From Siderastrea siderea (lineage: Eukaryota; Cnidaria; Anthozoa; Scleractinia; Rhizangiidae), in NCBI GenBank assembly GCA_964030785.1, contig OZ034966.1:1124501-1188500 (forward strand): a stretch of 64,000 bases of DNA. Direction: 5' to 3'. Both the position numbers and the translations under genes were made by a program. How positions within the stretch are numbered: position 1 is the stretch's first letter; each line of letters opens with the position of its first letter. The notes below the pieces were generated by a model, which was not told where the DNA came from, ran no database searches, and worked only from the letters and a program-made list of their open reading frames with translations. Shown here piece after piece: positions 53,835 through 62,811 of the stretch.

Positions 53835-54612
53835 GTGAGAGCAACCAATGATCGTACCCTTAGGAAGAACTCGCACTCGAGATTAAGAGCATCGCTTTGT
53901 AACAAGTTTAAAAATGTCCTAGTAGAGTATTCTTCCGTGATTCATGTTAAACACTGCATGCGGAATAGAACCTCCTAGAACCCAGAATTATTTTTTTTAA
54001 TACTTGTACGATTGATTTTTAGGCTAGTATTGCATTCTTGTGATTACTGGCAAAGGCCTGTATCTTTGCAAGGAGCAGGGGCCATCCGCTTAGTCCTCTT
54101 CAGTTATTTACGCCTGTAATCGAATACCCACCATCTCTGTTTACAGACTGAAATAAAGTACATAACCCGCACATTCCCTTGCATTATTACAACTAGAAAT
54201 TAAATTAACCAATTAAAATTAGTGCTTACAGACTTAAAATGATTCGAATGAGGCCTTACGCTGCTGTACTGGTTTATTGGCATCATCAGGCTTGGACTGA
54301 GAAAATATTCCACAGTACGAAATTTATAATAAAGTTGTAGCGTAGGCCGTGACACGAATAGTTCTATGGCGATAGTAATGAACATTAAATAATTAGTAGG
54401 TACAAATAATGGAGATAGTGAGAGTAATGAATGATATAGCAAAGGTTCAAAATAGATTAGTTCTGACGAGAACAAAAGTTCTCTGAGTACGGTAGCTTTA
54501 GGCCTCACTCGATTCATTATAAGATTATAAGATGCTACTGAAGGACAACATGCAACCTCTACAGTGCTTACCGACATCAAAGTTTTATGAGTGTTTTTAA
54601 ATTTTATTCTAG
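53835..54612. other. CCP-gene intron, no exon seen
   Basis: A/T-rich, no recognised repeat. Confidence 0.5.
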
Positions 54613-54798
54613 TGATGTTCTGTCCAAAGCCCTCCATTCCAAACAACTCGTATATAATTTATCCTGCAAAAAGTCAAGACAACTATGTTCATGGGACCAA
54701 GCTTTTCCTGGCATGTCGCGATGGACATTACCTTACTGGATCACCAATTATGGAGTGCAACCAGACTGTATGGCTAAAGATGGAATTCAGTTGCATTG
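54613..54798 (+). CDS. CCP/sushi exon 5
   Basis: 186 bp, phase 1-1, acceptor TTATTCTAG, donor GTAAGT. FCPKPSIPNNSYIIYP ... LFLACRDGHYLTGSPIMEC ... W ... SC. Confidence 0.9.
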
Positions 54799-55163
54799 GT
54801 AAGTTGTGTTAGCTTAATAAGAGCAATTACACTATTTTCCGAGACATTGACGTTTCGTTGTACTTTATGATATAAAAACAAAATATAAAAAGGGAGAGAA
54901 ACGTTGAAATCTATTTCGAGGTTCTATGCATGTGTCTTGGATGATTGGACGACTGGACACAGTTACACAGTGTTAGGTTGTCCTGGTCTTGAATCTTACG
55001 ATTGTGGCCTTGAAGCGTACCTTTTCTAGGTCTGGCAGCGTTAAAATCAAGTCAGAGCTTTTCCAGAAGGAAGCAGTTGAGCTAGTACAAGCTGTAACGC
55101 TGTGCTAAATCCTTACAGAAGAAGTATGATAACCGAGAATATTGTCATTCAATGTTACCACAG

Positions 55164-55331
55164 CATCATGTCCTGTTCTTGGTCCTATGAATAATGGTAT
55201 CATTACACATGTCACACTGAAGGACGGTGGTGAGGTAGAAATAAGGTGCCGCACTAACTACACTTTAGTCGGATCACCCAAACTCGTTTGTACAAATAGA
55301 AAATGGAACGACAGTCTACCTTCATGTGGAG
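55164..55331 (+). CDS. CCP/sushi exon 6
   Basis: 168 bp, phase 1-1, acceptor TTACCACAG, donor GTAAGG. SCPVLGPMNNGIITHV ... VEIRCRTNYTLVGSPKLVC ... W ... SC. Confidence 0.9.
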
Positions 55332-55649
55332 GTAAGGGGACAGTTATGGAATTTTAATATCGTATCCTGTCTCACTCAAGTTCCTTGTATCCTATTGGAA
55401 AGAATGAAACAAATAATCAGAAATTTGCGTTTCTCTGTGTTAATAATAAATAGGCACAGAAACTCAAATTTCATGTTTTCGTTTGCCTGTATAAGCCATA
55501 GGATAGCTCAGCGGACAGTGCTCGTAATGCGTTAACTGTTCATTGCCTCAATGATGTTGGCTCGAAATGTTTACTGACGAGCAAGTCCCGTTAAGATTAA
55601 TATCTGTCAAACAAAAGATTATACTTATATTCTCCACTATCGGAAGGAC

Positions 55650-55810
55650 AAGAAATTAAATATGGCAAAATAAAATAGATTAAAATAAAGTAAGATAACA
55701 TACGAAAAGATAAGACAAGACAAGATTAAATAAGATAATATAAGGTGAGACAAGACATGACAAGACAAGATAAATAAGATAAGTTAAAAGATAAGATGAG
55801 GTAAGTCACG
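55650..55810. repeat. Degenerate TAAGA/CAAGA purine-rich repeat
   Basis: Short units such as ATAAGACAAGACAAG repeated with variation; low complexity. Confidence 0.8.
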
Positions 55811-55982
55811 TAGCGTTAGCAATTTCACAGGAATAATTGCATGCGGGTTTGGTGCGCCTAGATTAGGATTTCAATAATTAAAGAAGAACCAACTTAACAA
55901 GAGACACTAAGTCAAATGAACTCGCCTACTTATTCACTGTTTCTACTGAGCAGATCAATTTTGTTTATGTGTTGCTCAATAG

Positions 55983-56150
55983 CTCCATGCAGTGAGCCCG
56001 CTACTCCATCAAATGGCTGGAAAAGATATCACAATTTGAAGCACGGCCACTCTGTAAAATTTTTCTGTTCAGCAGGATATGACAGGCTCGGCGCGTCCTC
56101 TATCACATGTAACGACGGCACCTGGGACAATCAAGTACCACTCTGCAAAG
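55983..56150 (+). CDS. CCP/sushi exon 7
   Basis: 168 bp, phase 1-1, acceptor GCTCAATAG, weaker donor GTTAAA. PCSEPATPSNGWKRYH ... VKFFCSAGYDRLGASSITC ... W ... LC. Last CCP exon recognised; the second Polinton-like region begins about 600 bp later, so the gene may continue beyond it. Confidence 0.88.
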
Positions 56151-56774
56151 GTTAAACTTTGTTCCTCTTTAGGTATAGAACTACCATCCATTTCTGGAAA
56201 TTTTTGATAATTCTTGGGTTGCAGTGAATAATGCCGGGTATTCTGGACGATTGAGTTTTCTCTTTAATGGAACAATTAACAGTTAGCCAGTTATTAAGGC
56301 TTTCTTACTGGATCCTCTCGAGAGAAACACTATGAATTGGTTTTTGCCACCCACTAGAAGTAATTTCATCTTAAAACCTCATATTACAATTTCGTTTTTT
56401 TTCTATTACGAAGAATTTTCATTGTCAGTTACGTAGCCGAAATGATAACCTTTGATTATCTGTTTTCTATGCTTTTCTATCCTCTGTCACCAGCTTTTAA
56501 ATCTCGGTTTTTCATTGCTCACTCTAGCTTGTTGGGCTGATAATTGAAAGCATCTTCTTTACCGCTCACTCTTACGTTTGAACCTATTGTCTGGTCTACA
56601 TTTTCAAGAGGCATAGCCAAAGAAAGTTATGAATTTTGTCCGGATACCCGATGTAAAGAACTGTAGGATCCTGTTACTCAACAACGGCAAGAGTCAATGG
56701 AGCATAGGTTTCATTCGATTCTACGTATATACAAATTGATAAATTTAAAGAATCTGCAACAGTAGTAAGGGGGG
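56151..56774. other. Intron or flank, nothing recognised
   Basis: A/T-rich, no exon or repeat found. Confidence 0.5.
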
Positions 56775-57120
56775 CTCGTTTGGCCAAAATACTGGCTTCT
56801 GATTGGTCGAGAGCAAATCAATGACGTCACAGGAACCGGAAGTGCCTGGAACCGGAAGTTATGTGATTTGGAATGGGAAACCGCTGACCAGTGGGAAAAA
56901 GGGATCGTGGGCGCATGGGAACCGGAAGTCACGTGATTTAGAATGGGAAACCGCTGACCAGTGGGAAAAAGGGATCGCGGGCGCATGGGAACCGGAAGTC
57001 ACGTGATTTTGAATGGGAAACCGCTGGCGAGTGTGAAAAATGGATCGTGGGCTCAAGGTGGGTTAAAACCGCTGAGAAAACGCGGGCTCAAAGTCCAAAG
57101 TCCAATTGTGGGAACGGGGG
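56775..57120 (+). repeat. Polinton terminal-like block with 70-bp tandem repeat
   Basis: Shares GCTTCTGATTGGT, GACGTCAC-AGGAACCGGAAGT and GGGAAACCGCTGACC with the reverse complement of 14010-14376. A 70-bp unit starting GTGATTTGGAATGGG repeats at 56863, 56933 and 57003 (last one diverged). The block ends in CTCAAAGTCCAAAGTCCAATT, also present in the other two blocks. Confidence 0.65.
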
Positions 57121-57450
57121 TGGTCCTTGACTCCAAAAAACAAGAAAATAAAAAAAAAATTCCTTTATTGTCAAACTTTTTCACAACAAGTGAGAAAACA
57201 AAAATGAGTCCAAAGTCTAAACTGGATATGGTGGCTTGCGACGATGTCTGGAGGCATGATTCCATGAAGAGAGGCACCTGGTAGAGGACGAGGGTACAAT
57301 GACGAACTATGCAAGCCAGGCAGCGGCACGGAGTCCAAAGTTCAATGTCCTGGGAAGGAACACGCGCCCTGGGAAAGAGTATAAGTTGATCAGAAAAGTA
57401 ATAATTTGCGAACAAATAATTCTGACCTAAAGCATGACCTTTGTATTTTA
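57121..57450. other. No gene recognised
   Basis: Non-coding between the terminal-like block and the tandem duplication. Confidence 0.5.
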
Positions 57451-58049
57451 AAACGAATGAAGCGTATCCGGTCGCCAAACAGAATTAGAAGAACATAGCT
57501 TTCCAACTGACAGTTGTAAAACAGAATTAAATTTATTCACAGTAAACAGATTGAATTTACGACAAAATGTGTCAAATGTGTGCAACACTGTGCAATAATC
57601 TGTAAACAAAACCAAAAGAGAATTTCTAGTAGTTTTCGAAGCGAACACGCGTCTCCAATTACAAAATATAAAGCGACAAATAAAATAACAGCAATCAAAA
57701 CAAATGAAAAATGCCGATGAACGATTAAATGAATTTGCCTAGCGAACTTAAAACGAATGAAGCGTATCCGGTCGCCAAACAGAATTAGAAGAACATAGCT
57801 TTCCAATTGACAGTTGTAAAACAGAATTAAATTTATTCACAGTAAACAGATTGAATTTACGACAAAATGTGTCAAATGTGTGCAACACTGTGCAATAATC
57901 TGTAAACAAAACCAAAAGAGAATTTCTAGTAGTTTCGAAGCGAACACGCGTCTCCAATTACAAAATACAAAGCGACAAATAAAATAACAGCAATCAAAAC
58001 AAACGAAAAATGCCGATCAACGATTAAATGAATTTGCCTAGCGAACTTA
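57451..58049. repeat. 299-bp tandem duplication, two units
   Basis: 57451-57749 and 57750-58048 are about 97% identical, each starting AAAACGAATGAAGCGTATCC. Confidence 0.95.
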
Positions 58050-59204
58050 AAGTGAAAGCACAAATAGATAAACTAGATTTGCTTGAATCACGAAACAGAA
58101 TTATAACTCTAAGTTTATACTAAAATGATACGCTTAATAAAACTATACAGTAATTAACGAGGTCAAGTACCTAATTTATAGGCGACCGATGGTAACCGGT
58201 AGATATGGAGTTCCGCTTTTAGGCTTGGCTAAATCTATATATATTTTTTTAGCTGACAGTCAGAAAAAAATGATGCTTACTTTGCGTGGAGGTTTGCTTG
58301 TTGTTTTCAACAAGCCGCTCGCTTTCTTCTCGGCGAAAATACGAGTTGTCATCTCGTTTGTCTCACCGCGTTACAGTCAGCACATCGTTGGACTGTGGAA
58401 AAAAGAAATACAGAGAGTGAGTAAAAATAAATCAAATAGTCTTTCGGGTAGAAAAGGATTTTTTCACAACAACGCGGGGAATGGGAAAACATTGCGAGCT
58501 AAACAGAACCGCTTCGGTTTTCAATTTTTTTCGAGGCGACAAAAAATTAGTTTCATTTCGAAAAACAAAACTAGTAAACGAGTATTATAAGACACAGTGT
58601 TTTTTAATCGAAAAGTTCGTCGTTGTGGGAAAAACAGGCTAAACACTTCAATATTTTTAGCCGGCAGCAAAACACAACACTTACCTCGTGTTAAGCTTTC
58701 GCTGTTTTCAAAACATCCATTCGGCGGCTTTTCCAGATAAAAATCTCCCACATTTTTCGCTGAAATCTTAGCTGTCATCGTTTTGTTTGTAAAGCCGAGG
58801 GTTGCTGGGGTAAAGCGATGAATAAATCTGTGAAAAAACTGTCGTAAGTCTCCCTGACCTTCCTCCATCTTGAAAAAAAGAAAGTTCGGGGGTAATTTTG
58901 CTGCTTATATAGCTAAACAGTATGACCTTATTTGGTTAGGATTGGTTGTGATTGGTCAGTCCCAGTCAGGCCATGGTCAAGGTCCAAGGCCATGGTCAAA
59001 GTATCAGCCGATCAGAAGCAGAGTTTCACAACAACGCGGGAATGGGAAAACATTGCGAGCTAAACAGAACCGCTTCGGTTTTCAAATTTTTTTTCGAGGC
59101 GACAAAAAAAAAATAGTTTCATCTCAACTCTCCAGAAAAAGTCAACGGACATGACGTGGTTGTTTTTTTTATAGAGAAAGCGAATCATTAATTAAATCCT
59201 GGAG
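58050..59204. other. Mosaic non-coding stretch with a repeated 105-bp block
   Basis: The block containing ACAACGCGGG and ATGGGAAAACATTGCGAGCT occurs at 58455-58560 and again at 59021-59126 in the same orientation. After the second copy the sequence jumps into a copy of the end of the capsid-like gene (59127-59160). Open frames at 58189-58590 and opposite it have no recognised domain. Confidence 0.6.
59127..59160 (+). pseudogene. 34-bp fragment of the 3' end of the minor-capsid-like gene
   Basis: CAACTCTCCAGAAAAAGTCA and the next 14 bases to GACGT match 60460-60493 exactly, including the gene's TGA stop. Confidence 0.85.
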
Positions 59205-59435
59205 CACGTGGGCTCAGAGGAAAGAAAAGAGAGGACATTTCGTGACGCTTACATGACGTATCAGAATAGGCCTCTGGCTAGGGTGGGAAACCGCTGACCA
59301 GTGGAAAAAAAAGGATCGCGGGCTCAGGATGGAGCAAAACTGCTGAGGAACGCGGGCTCAAAGTCCACAGTCCAATTTGAGCATCGGGGGCAGGTATAAA
59401 AAGGTAACCAGAGGGGTTAGGTGGTGATTGTGACC
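59205..59435 (+). promoter_or_regulatory. Third terminal-like block and TATA promoter of the capsid-like gene
   Basis: 59215-59390 matches the reverse complement of about 14030-14165 more closely than the 56775 block does, sharing GAGAGGACAT, ATGACG and CCTCTGGCTAGGGTGGGAAA. TATAAAAA at 59395-59402 lies 34 bp before the ATG at 59436. It may be the true inner end of the terminal repeat of the second element. Confidence 0.65.
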
Positions 59436-60488
59436 ATGAGTTTTTACATCACCCTTATCAGTGATCAAGCACAAGGCACGAATCAAAAATTTACTGTCAG
59501 ACTTCCTCATTCACATTATTTGGTGGAAGATGATTGGGAAGGGGCCTTGGTTCATATCTCACACCCGGCTTTTTATCAACAATTGGGAGATCAAACCAAG
59601 CAGAATTGGACGCAAGAAGATAGTCAAAAACATTGGATGAAAACAGATATCAGATACATACCAAAACGTGCTGATGGAACGGCTCCCATTCAAGTGACCA
59701 AACAAATCCATTTACCGCCAGGGTATTACCACAATTTGAAAGAGGCATGGATTGCCATCGCTTACGAAATAGAAAAACAACACATGGAAGTCATGATGGA
59801 TATAGCCAAAATGGACGTGGACGATCTAGGAAAACGACAACAACTAGCTGCTCTCAACCTGGCTCAACCCTACGTGAAAATCACCAATGCCGGCATCGCC
59901 TCCGAATTAGATTCGTTGTATGTACTCATACCAGCCAACATGCAATTTGAAATGGAATGGAAATTGGCCAGCCTGATGGGACTTGTCAAAGATGGAACGC
60001 CAACGCAGAGAATTGTCCAAGAAAAAAATTATCTGGTGAAACATATCGTGGATTATGACGATCGACACAAATGGACACCCACCATAGGGCCTGTCAACAA
60101 ATATCCACCGCATGGCATCGTCTCTGTCAGCTTTACTCACCCCGATTTCGAGTATGAGTTGTTCTTGGGTCCTAATCTCAGTCGACAACCATTTCCCACC
60201 ACCCAAACCGTCAAACCGCAACAAGGACGACAACAACTCATGATTTACACGGATCTCGTCATTGACAGCGTGGTTGGAAATCAAGAAAAAGGTTTTTTAC
60301 GTGCCATTGATGCTGGCAATACCGATCATCAGTTTGATACCACGCAACGGATGTATTTTCCTCTTGGCAAAACCATCTTTGACAGCATTGCCATTGACAT
60401 TCAAACAGCGAATGGACAGCCGGCTCCTTTCAAACAAGGCAGTACCATCATTACCCTTCAACTCTCCAGAAAAAGTCAACGGACATGA
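59436..60488 (+). CDS. Polinton minor-capsid (penton)-like protein
   Basis: 350 residues from ATG 59436 (GACCATGAG). The start MSFYITLISD, then VEDDWEGALVHISHP, fits the conserved opening of Polinton proteins that begin M-x-FYV-x-LPSN and have an LEG-W-VGL-E-I-YP box. The end (YTDLVIDSVVG ... FLRAID ... YFPLGKTIFDSIAIDIQTANG-x-PAPF-x-QGSTIITLQL) matches the carboxy signature of the same family. These are regarded as minor jelly-roll capsid proteins of Polinton virions. Intact frame, own TATA box, first gene after the terminal-like block. The major capsid, protease and packaging ATPase were not seen in this window. Confidence 0.75.
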   Translation: MSFYITLISDQAQGTNQKFTVRLPHSHYLVEDDWEGALVHISHPAFYQQLGDQTKQNWTQEDSQKHWMKTDIRYIPKRADGTAPIQVTKQIHLPPGYYHNLKEAWIAIAYEIEKQHMEVMMDIAKMDVDDLGKRQQLAALNLAQPYVKITNAGIASELDSLYVLIPANMQFEMEWKLASLMGLVKDGTPTQRIVQEKNYLVKHIVDYDDRHKWTPTIGPVNKYPPHGIVSVSFTHPDFEYELFLGPNLSRQPFPTTQTVKPQQGRQQLMIYTDLVIDSVVGNQEKGFLRAIDAGNTDHQFDTTQRMYFPLGKTIFDSIAIDIQTANGQPAPFKQGSTIITLQLSRKSQRT

Positions 60489-60710
60489 CGTCAGGGTTGT
60501 GAACTTTTTTATTTTAATTAAAAAAAGAGTTGATGTTTTTTTACAAAGGGTGGTCTGTGTTCTTTGCCACGCGGGGTGGGGCGCTCCTATGTACAATTGA
60601 AAAAAGCTATCTACAATTTGAAAAACTAAAAGAAAAGCTATGTACAATTGGAAAAAAAATAAAAACTAAAAGAAAAGCTATGTACAGATTGAAAAATAAA
60701 AACTAAGAAA
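60489..60710. other. Convergent intergenic stretch
   Basis: A/T-rich, with repeated CTATGTACAATTG-like units (about 60588-60690) between the convergent capsid-like and SLOG genes; no gene. Confidence 0.55.
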
Positions 60711-61403
60711 TTACAAATGAAAGTCTTCCAGTTCCATGCGTAATTGATCAATGTTCTCGGGTAGACAGAAGGTGCGGTTGAATAAGGCTTGAATTTCGGC
60801 TCGGGTTTTCTCGTCCACATCCCGGGATCCCACAATAGCACTGCTTTGATGAAGGGTGGGCTTTTTAGGTCCCCAAGGAACAAATTGACTGCCAGTGACC
60901 AGGGTGGCGGCATTCTCATTGACTTGGTAGTAATGGTCCGAGCGGTACCATGATTGACTGGGTATGTCAAACAGGTAGACGGGTTTGCCTTGATCCATAG
61001 CCAATTGCACCGTCCAACCAGTGCCTCCTTTCACGCGTTTATGATCCGGTTCCAAGATGCCAAAGGCATAGATGGTATGGGCTTTTTTGGCCAATTGATA
61101 ATTACGTTGCAGCAATTGCAGGGTGTAAAAATGACTGGGCATTTTTTTGCCTAGTTTCTCCGCTGCCTGGTGAAGATGGGGGTTGGCCAGCATCAGGACT
61201 TCCACCGTAGAAGGGGTGATGAAAGTGGATCGAGGATGGTTCGGGGGGACCAGGACTTCTAGTTGCATCCCAAAGTGTTTGGCCTGTTCTTCCACAAGGG
61301 CATCCGTACCTTTGGCTCCCCCGGTATAGACCACATGGCCATGACCCACTTGCAGTTCCAAGGCACCGAGATCTTGTTCTCCGATCATGATGTCTGGGGG
61401 CAT
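60711..61403 (-). CDS. SLOG/DprA-like nucleotide-binding protein in a Polinton
   Basis: 230 residues from the first ATG (61403). A Rossmann-type signature VVYTGGAKGTDALVEEQA (residues 24-41), then LEVLVPPNHPRS, a helix NYQLAKKAHTIYAFG, and the second Gly loop KGGTGWTVQLAMDQGKPVYLFD (about 125-146). This combination of G-G-A/K-G-T-D and GG-T-G-W...GKPV-LFD is typical of the SLOG superfamily (LOG, DprA, YspA-like), which bind nucleotides or nucleic-acid ends. In prokaryotic conflict systems SLOG proteins sense nucleotide signals. Here it is encoded between structural genes of a eukaryotic virus-like element. It could act in nucleotide metabolism, DNA handling or host-signal interference; the role is unknown. 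Confidence 0.75.
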   Translation of the reverse strand: MPPDIMIGEQDLGALELQVGHGHVVYTGGAKGTDALVEEQAKHFGMQLEVLVPPNHPRSTFITPSTVEVLMLANPHLHQAAEKLGKKMPSHFYTLQLLQRNYQLAKKAHTIYAFGILEPDHKRVKGGTGWTVQLAMDQGKPVYLFDIPSQSWYRSDHYYQVNENAATLVTGSQFVPWGPKKPTLHQSSAIVGSRDVDEKTRAEIQALFNRTFCLPENIDQLRMELEDFHL

Positions 61404-61618
61404 GGCTTTTGAGAATGAAGATCTAGTGACCAAGGGACCGTCTTAAATAGGGACAACGGACCAATGGGAAGACAAGAGGTCCTTATTTGGATTGAACAAG
61501 CTGACCAATGGGAAGATAACAAGTCCTTATAGGGGTAGGATAAGCTGACCAATGACAGTCAAGGGTCTAAGGTATAAAAAGGCAGGGTCGGTAGGGGTGA
61601 CATCAACCTTTGAGTACG
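61404..61618. promoter_or_regulatory. Divergent promoter with three CCAAT boxes
   Basis: CCAAT at 61461-61465, 61505-61509 and 61549-61553, spaced 44 bp apart inside GACCAATGGGAAG-type repeats. TATAAAAA at 61573-61580 serves the plus-strand gene at 61619; the minus-strand SLOG gene starts at 61403, with a TTAAATA-like stretch near 61443. Confidence 0.7.
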
Positions 61619-62476
61619 ATGTCTGTCGATCGGAAGAGAAAGCCAACCCATCCCCCAGAGGGGAAAAAGAAGAAGAAGAGCATTCAACATATGACGCCCG
61701 TGGACTGTGATCCTGTGGTCTGCGACGTGGTGGAAGACACCCGAGCTGCTGTGGAAGATATGATGAAAGAATTGAATGACATGGTGGAGCAATCACCCCC
61801 ATCACCTCAATTCACCTTGACGACCGTGTATGATCCTCCCAGTTCAGTGGACACTATGGTATGTCCTTACCATGAGGTGCGTTTGGAGGCCCGAGAATCT
61901 CAAAAGGGATGGAAGTATGTGAAATGTCCCATGCAACCGTGTTTGCTGTTTTGTGGTCAAGATCAAGTTCTGGAGTATATGAAAGCCGTGTATAGTCAAC
62001 CTCATGTAGAAGTGTTGGACATGTGGGGTGGTTTACAATGCTTTTGCCGTGAACCCGCTACGCTTCAACAGAGTCATTCGACCCAGAACCCCGATCGGTT
62101 GTTTCTGACTTGTTCCAAGAAAACGTGTGGCTTCTTCCGATGGGCTGATCAACCCTTGGGTCCCAAGTACTGGACGTGGTTTCATGACAACCCTCCCAAA
62201 AAAGCTGACCAACAAGCTGAAGCACCCACCCGTGATGCTCAAGGATATCCCAAGAGGGGCTATGACATCCCTGGCCCGCCCCCTCGAGTCCAAAGCAAAG
62301 AGGATCGACCCCTGACAGACTATGAGAAACAATTGTTACGAGAAATTCAAGAGCTCAAGAACCGTCAAGAAATGATGGTAGCCCCGGCACCACCACCCCC
62401 TAAGTACAGTGACAGTGTGGAGAACTGGCAGAAAGGTCTAGAGACCGTCAGTTACGGCCGTCTAGGTCTCTTTTAA
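61619..62476 (+). CDS. GRF-type zinc-finger protein, Polinton-associated
   Basis: 285 residues from ATG 61619, 39 bp after the TATA box. Lys-rich basic start (KRKP...KKKKK), probably a nuclear signal. Two Cys-rich modules follow: residues about 80-115 (CPYHEVRLEA ... WKYVKCPMQPCLLF) and about 138-178 (CFCREPATLQ ... RLFLTCSKKTCGFFRW). The second is a textbook GRF zinc finger (C-x-C ... R-x-F-x-C ... C-x-FF-x-W), a fold that binds single-stranded nucleic acid in TOP3A, APEX2 and NEIL3. The first looks like a diverged second copy. The tail has a charged helix (EKQLLREIQELKNRQEM). It probably helps replication or late transcription; inference only. Confidence 0.75.
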   Translation: MSVDRKRKPTHPPEGKKKKKSIQHMTPVDCDPVVCDVVEDTRAAVEDMMKELNDMVEQSPPSPQFTLTTVYDPPSSVDTMVCPYHEVRLEARESQKGWKYVKCPMQPCLLFCGQDQVLEYMKAVYSQPHVEVLDMWGGLQCFCREPATLQQSHSTQNPDRLFLTCSKKTCGFFRWADQPLGPKYWTWFHDNPPKKADQQAEAPTRDAQGYPKRGYDIPGPPPRVQSKEDRPLTDYEKQLLREIQELKNRQEMMVAPAPPPPKYSDSVENWQKGLETVSYGRLGLF

Positions 62477-62512
62477 ATGAGAGAACGAATAAAATTTTTT
62501 ATCAATGTCACC

Positions 62513-62770
62513 ATGGAGTCTGTGTGTGATGCATGGGAGTCTATCTTGTCCCTGGGGCAATGGCAATGTCATCAAACCCTTTGTCAAGTCTTATATGATC
62601 ATCAACCCGGCACCCAAATCCCCATACCCCCTTGTCCCGAGGACACGCATCCTCTTCACCTCTTTGAAGAAACCCATGTGGACCGTAACCTATATCGATG
62701 GGTGGTGTTTGTCTTATGGTTAAAAGCTCACCCAGAGGCATGGCGATGGTATCGAATCATTCAAAAGTAG
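62513..62770 (+). CDS. Small hypothetical protein, Polinton-associated
   Basis: 85 residues if started at the ATG at 62513, which lies in an ideal CACCATGG context; an upstream in-frame ATG at 62477 directly abuts the previous stop and has a poor context. Trp-rich and acidic (WESILSLGQWQCH, NLYRWVVFVLWLKAHPEAWRWY). No family recognised. It sits between the GRF protein and the integrase on the same strand. Confidence 0.6.
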   Translation: MESVCDAWESILSLGQWQCHQTLCQVLYDHQPGTQIPIPPCPEDTHPLHLFEETHVDRNLYRWVVFVLWLKAHPEAWRWYRIIQK

Positions 62771-62811
62771 CATCCCCACACAGTCCCCACCATATCGACC
62801 TTATGGGATGA

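Noticed and set aside
58189..58868. Opposed 115-133 codon frames upstream of the capsid-like gene
   Set aside because: They overlap a repeated non-coding block, have no recognised domain and no clear promoter.
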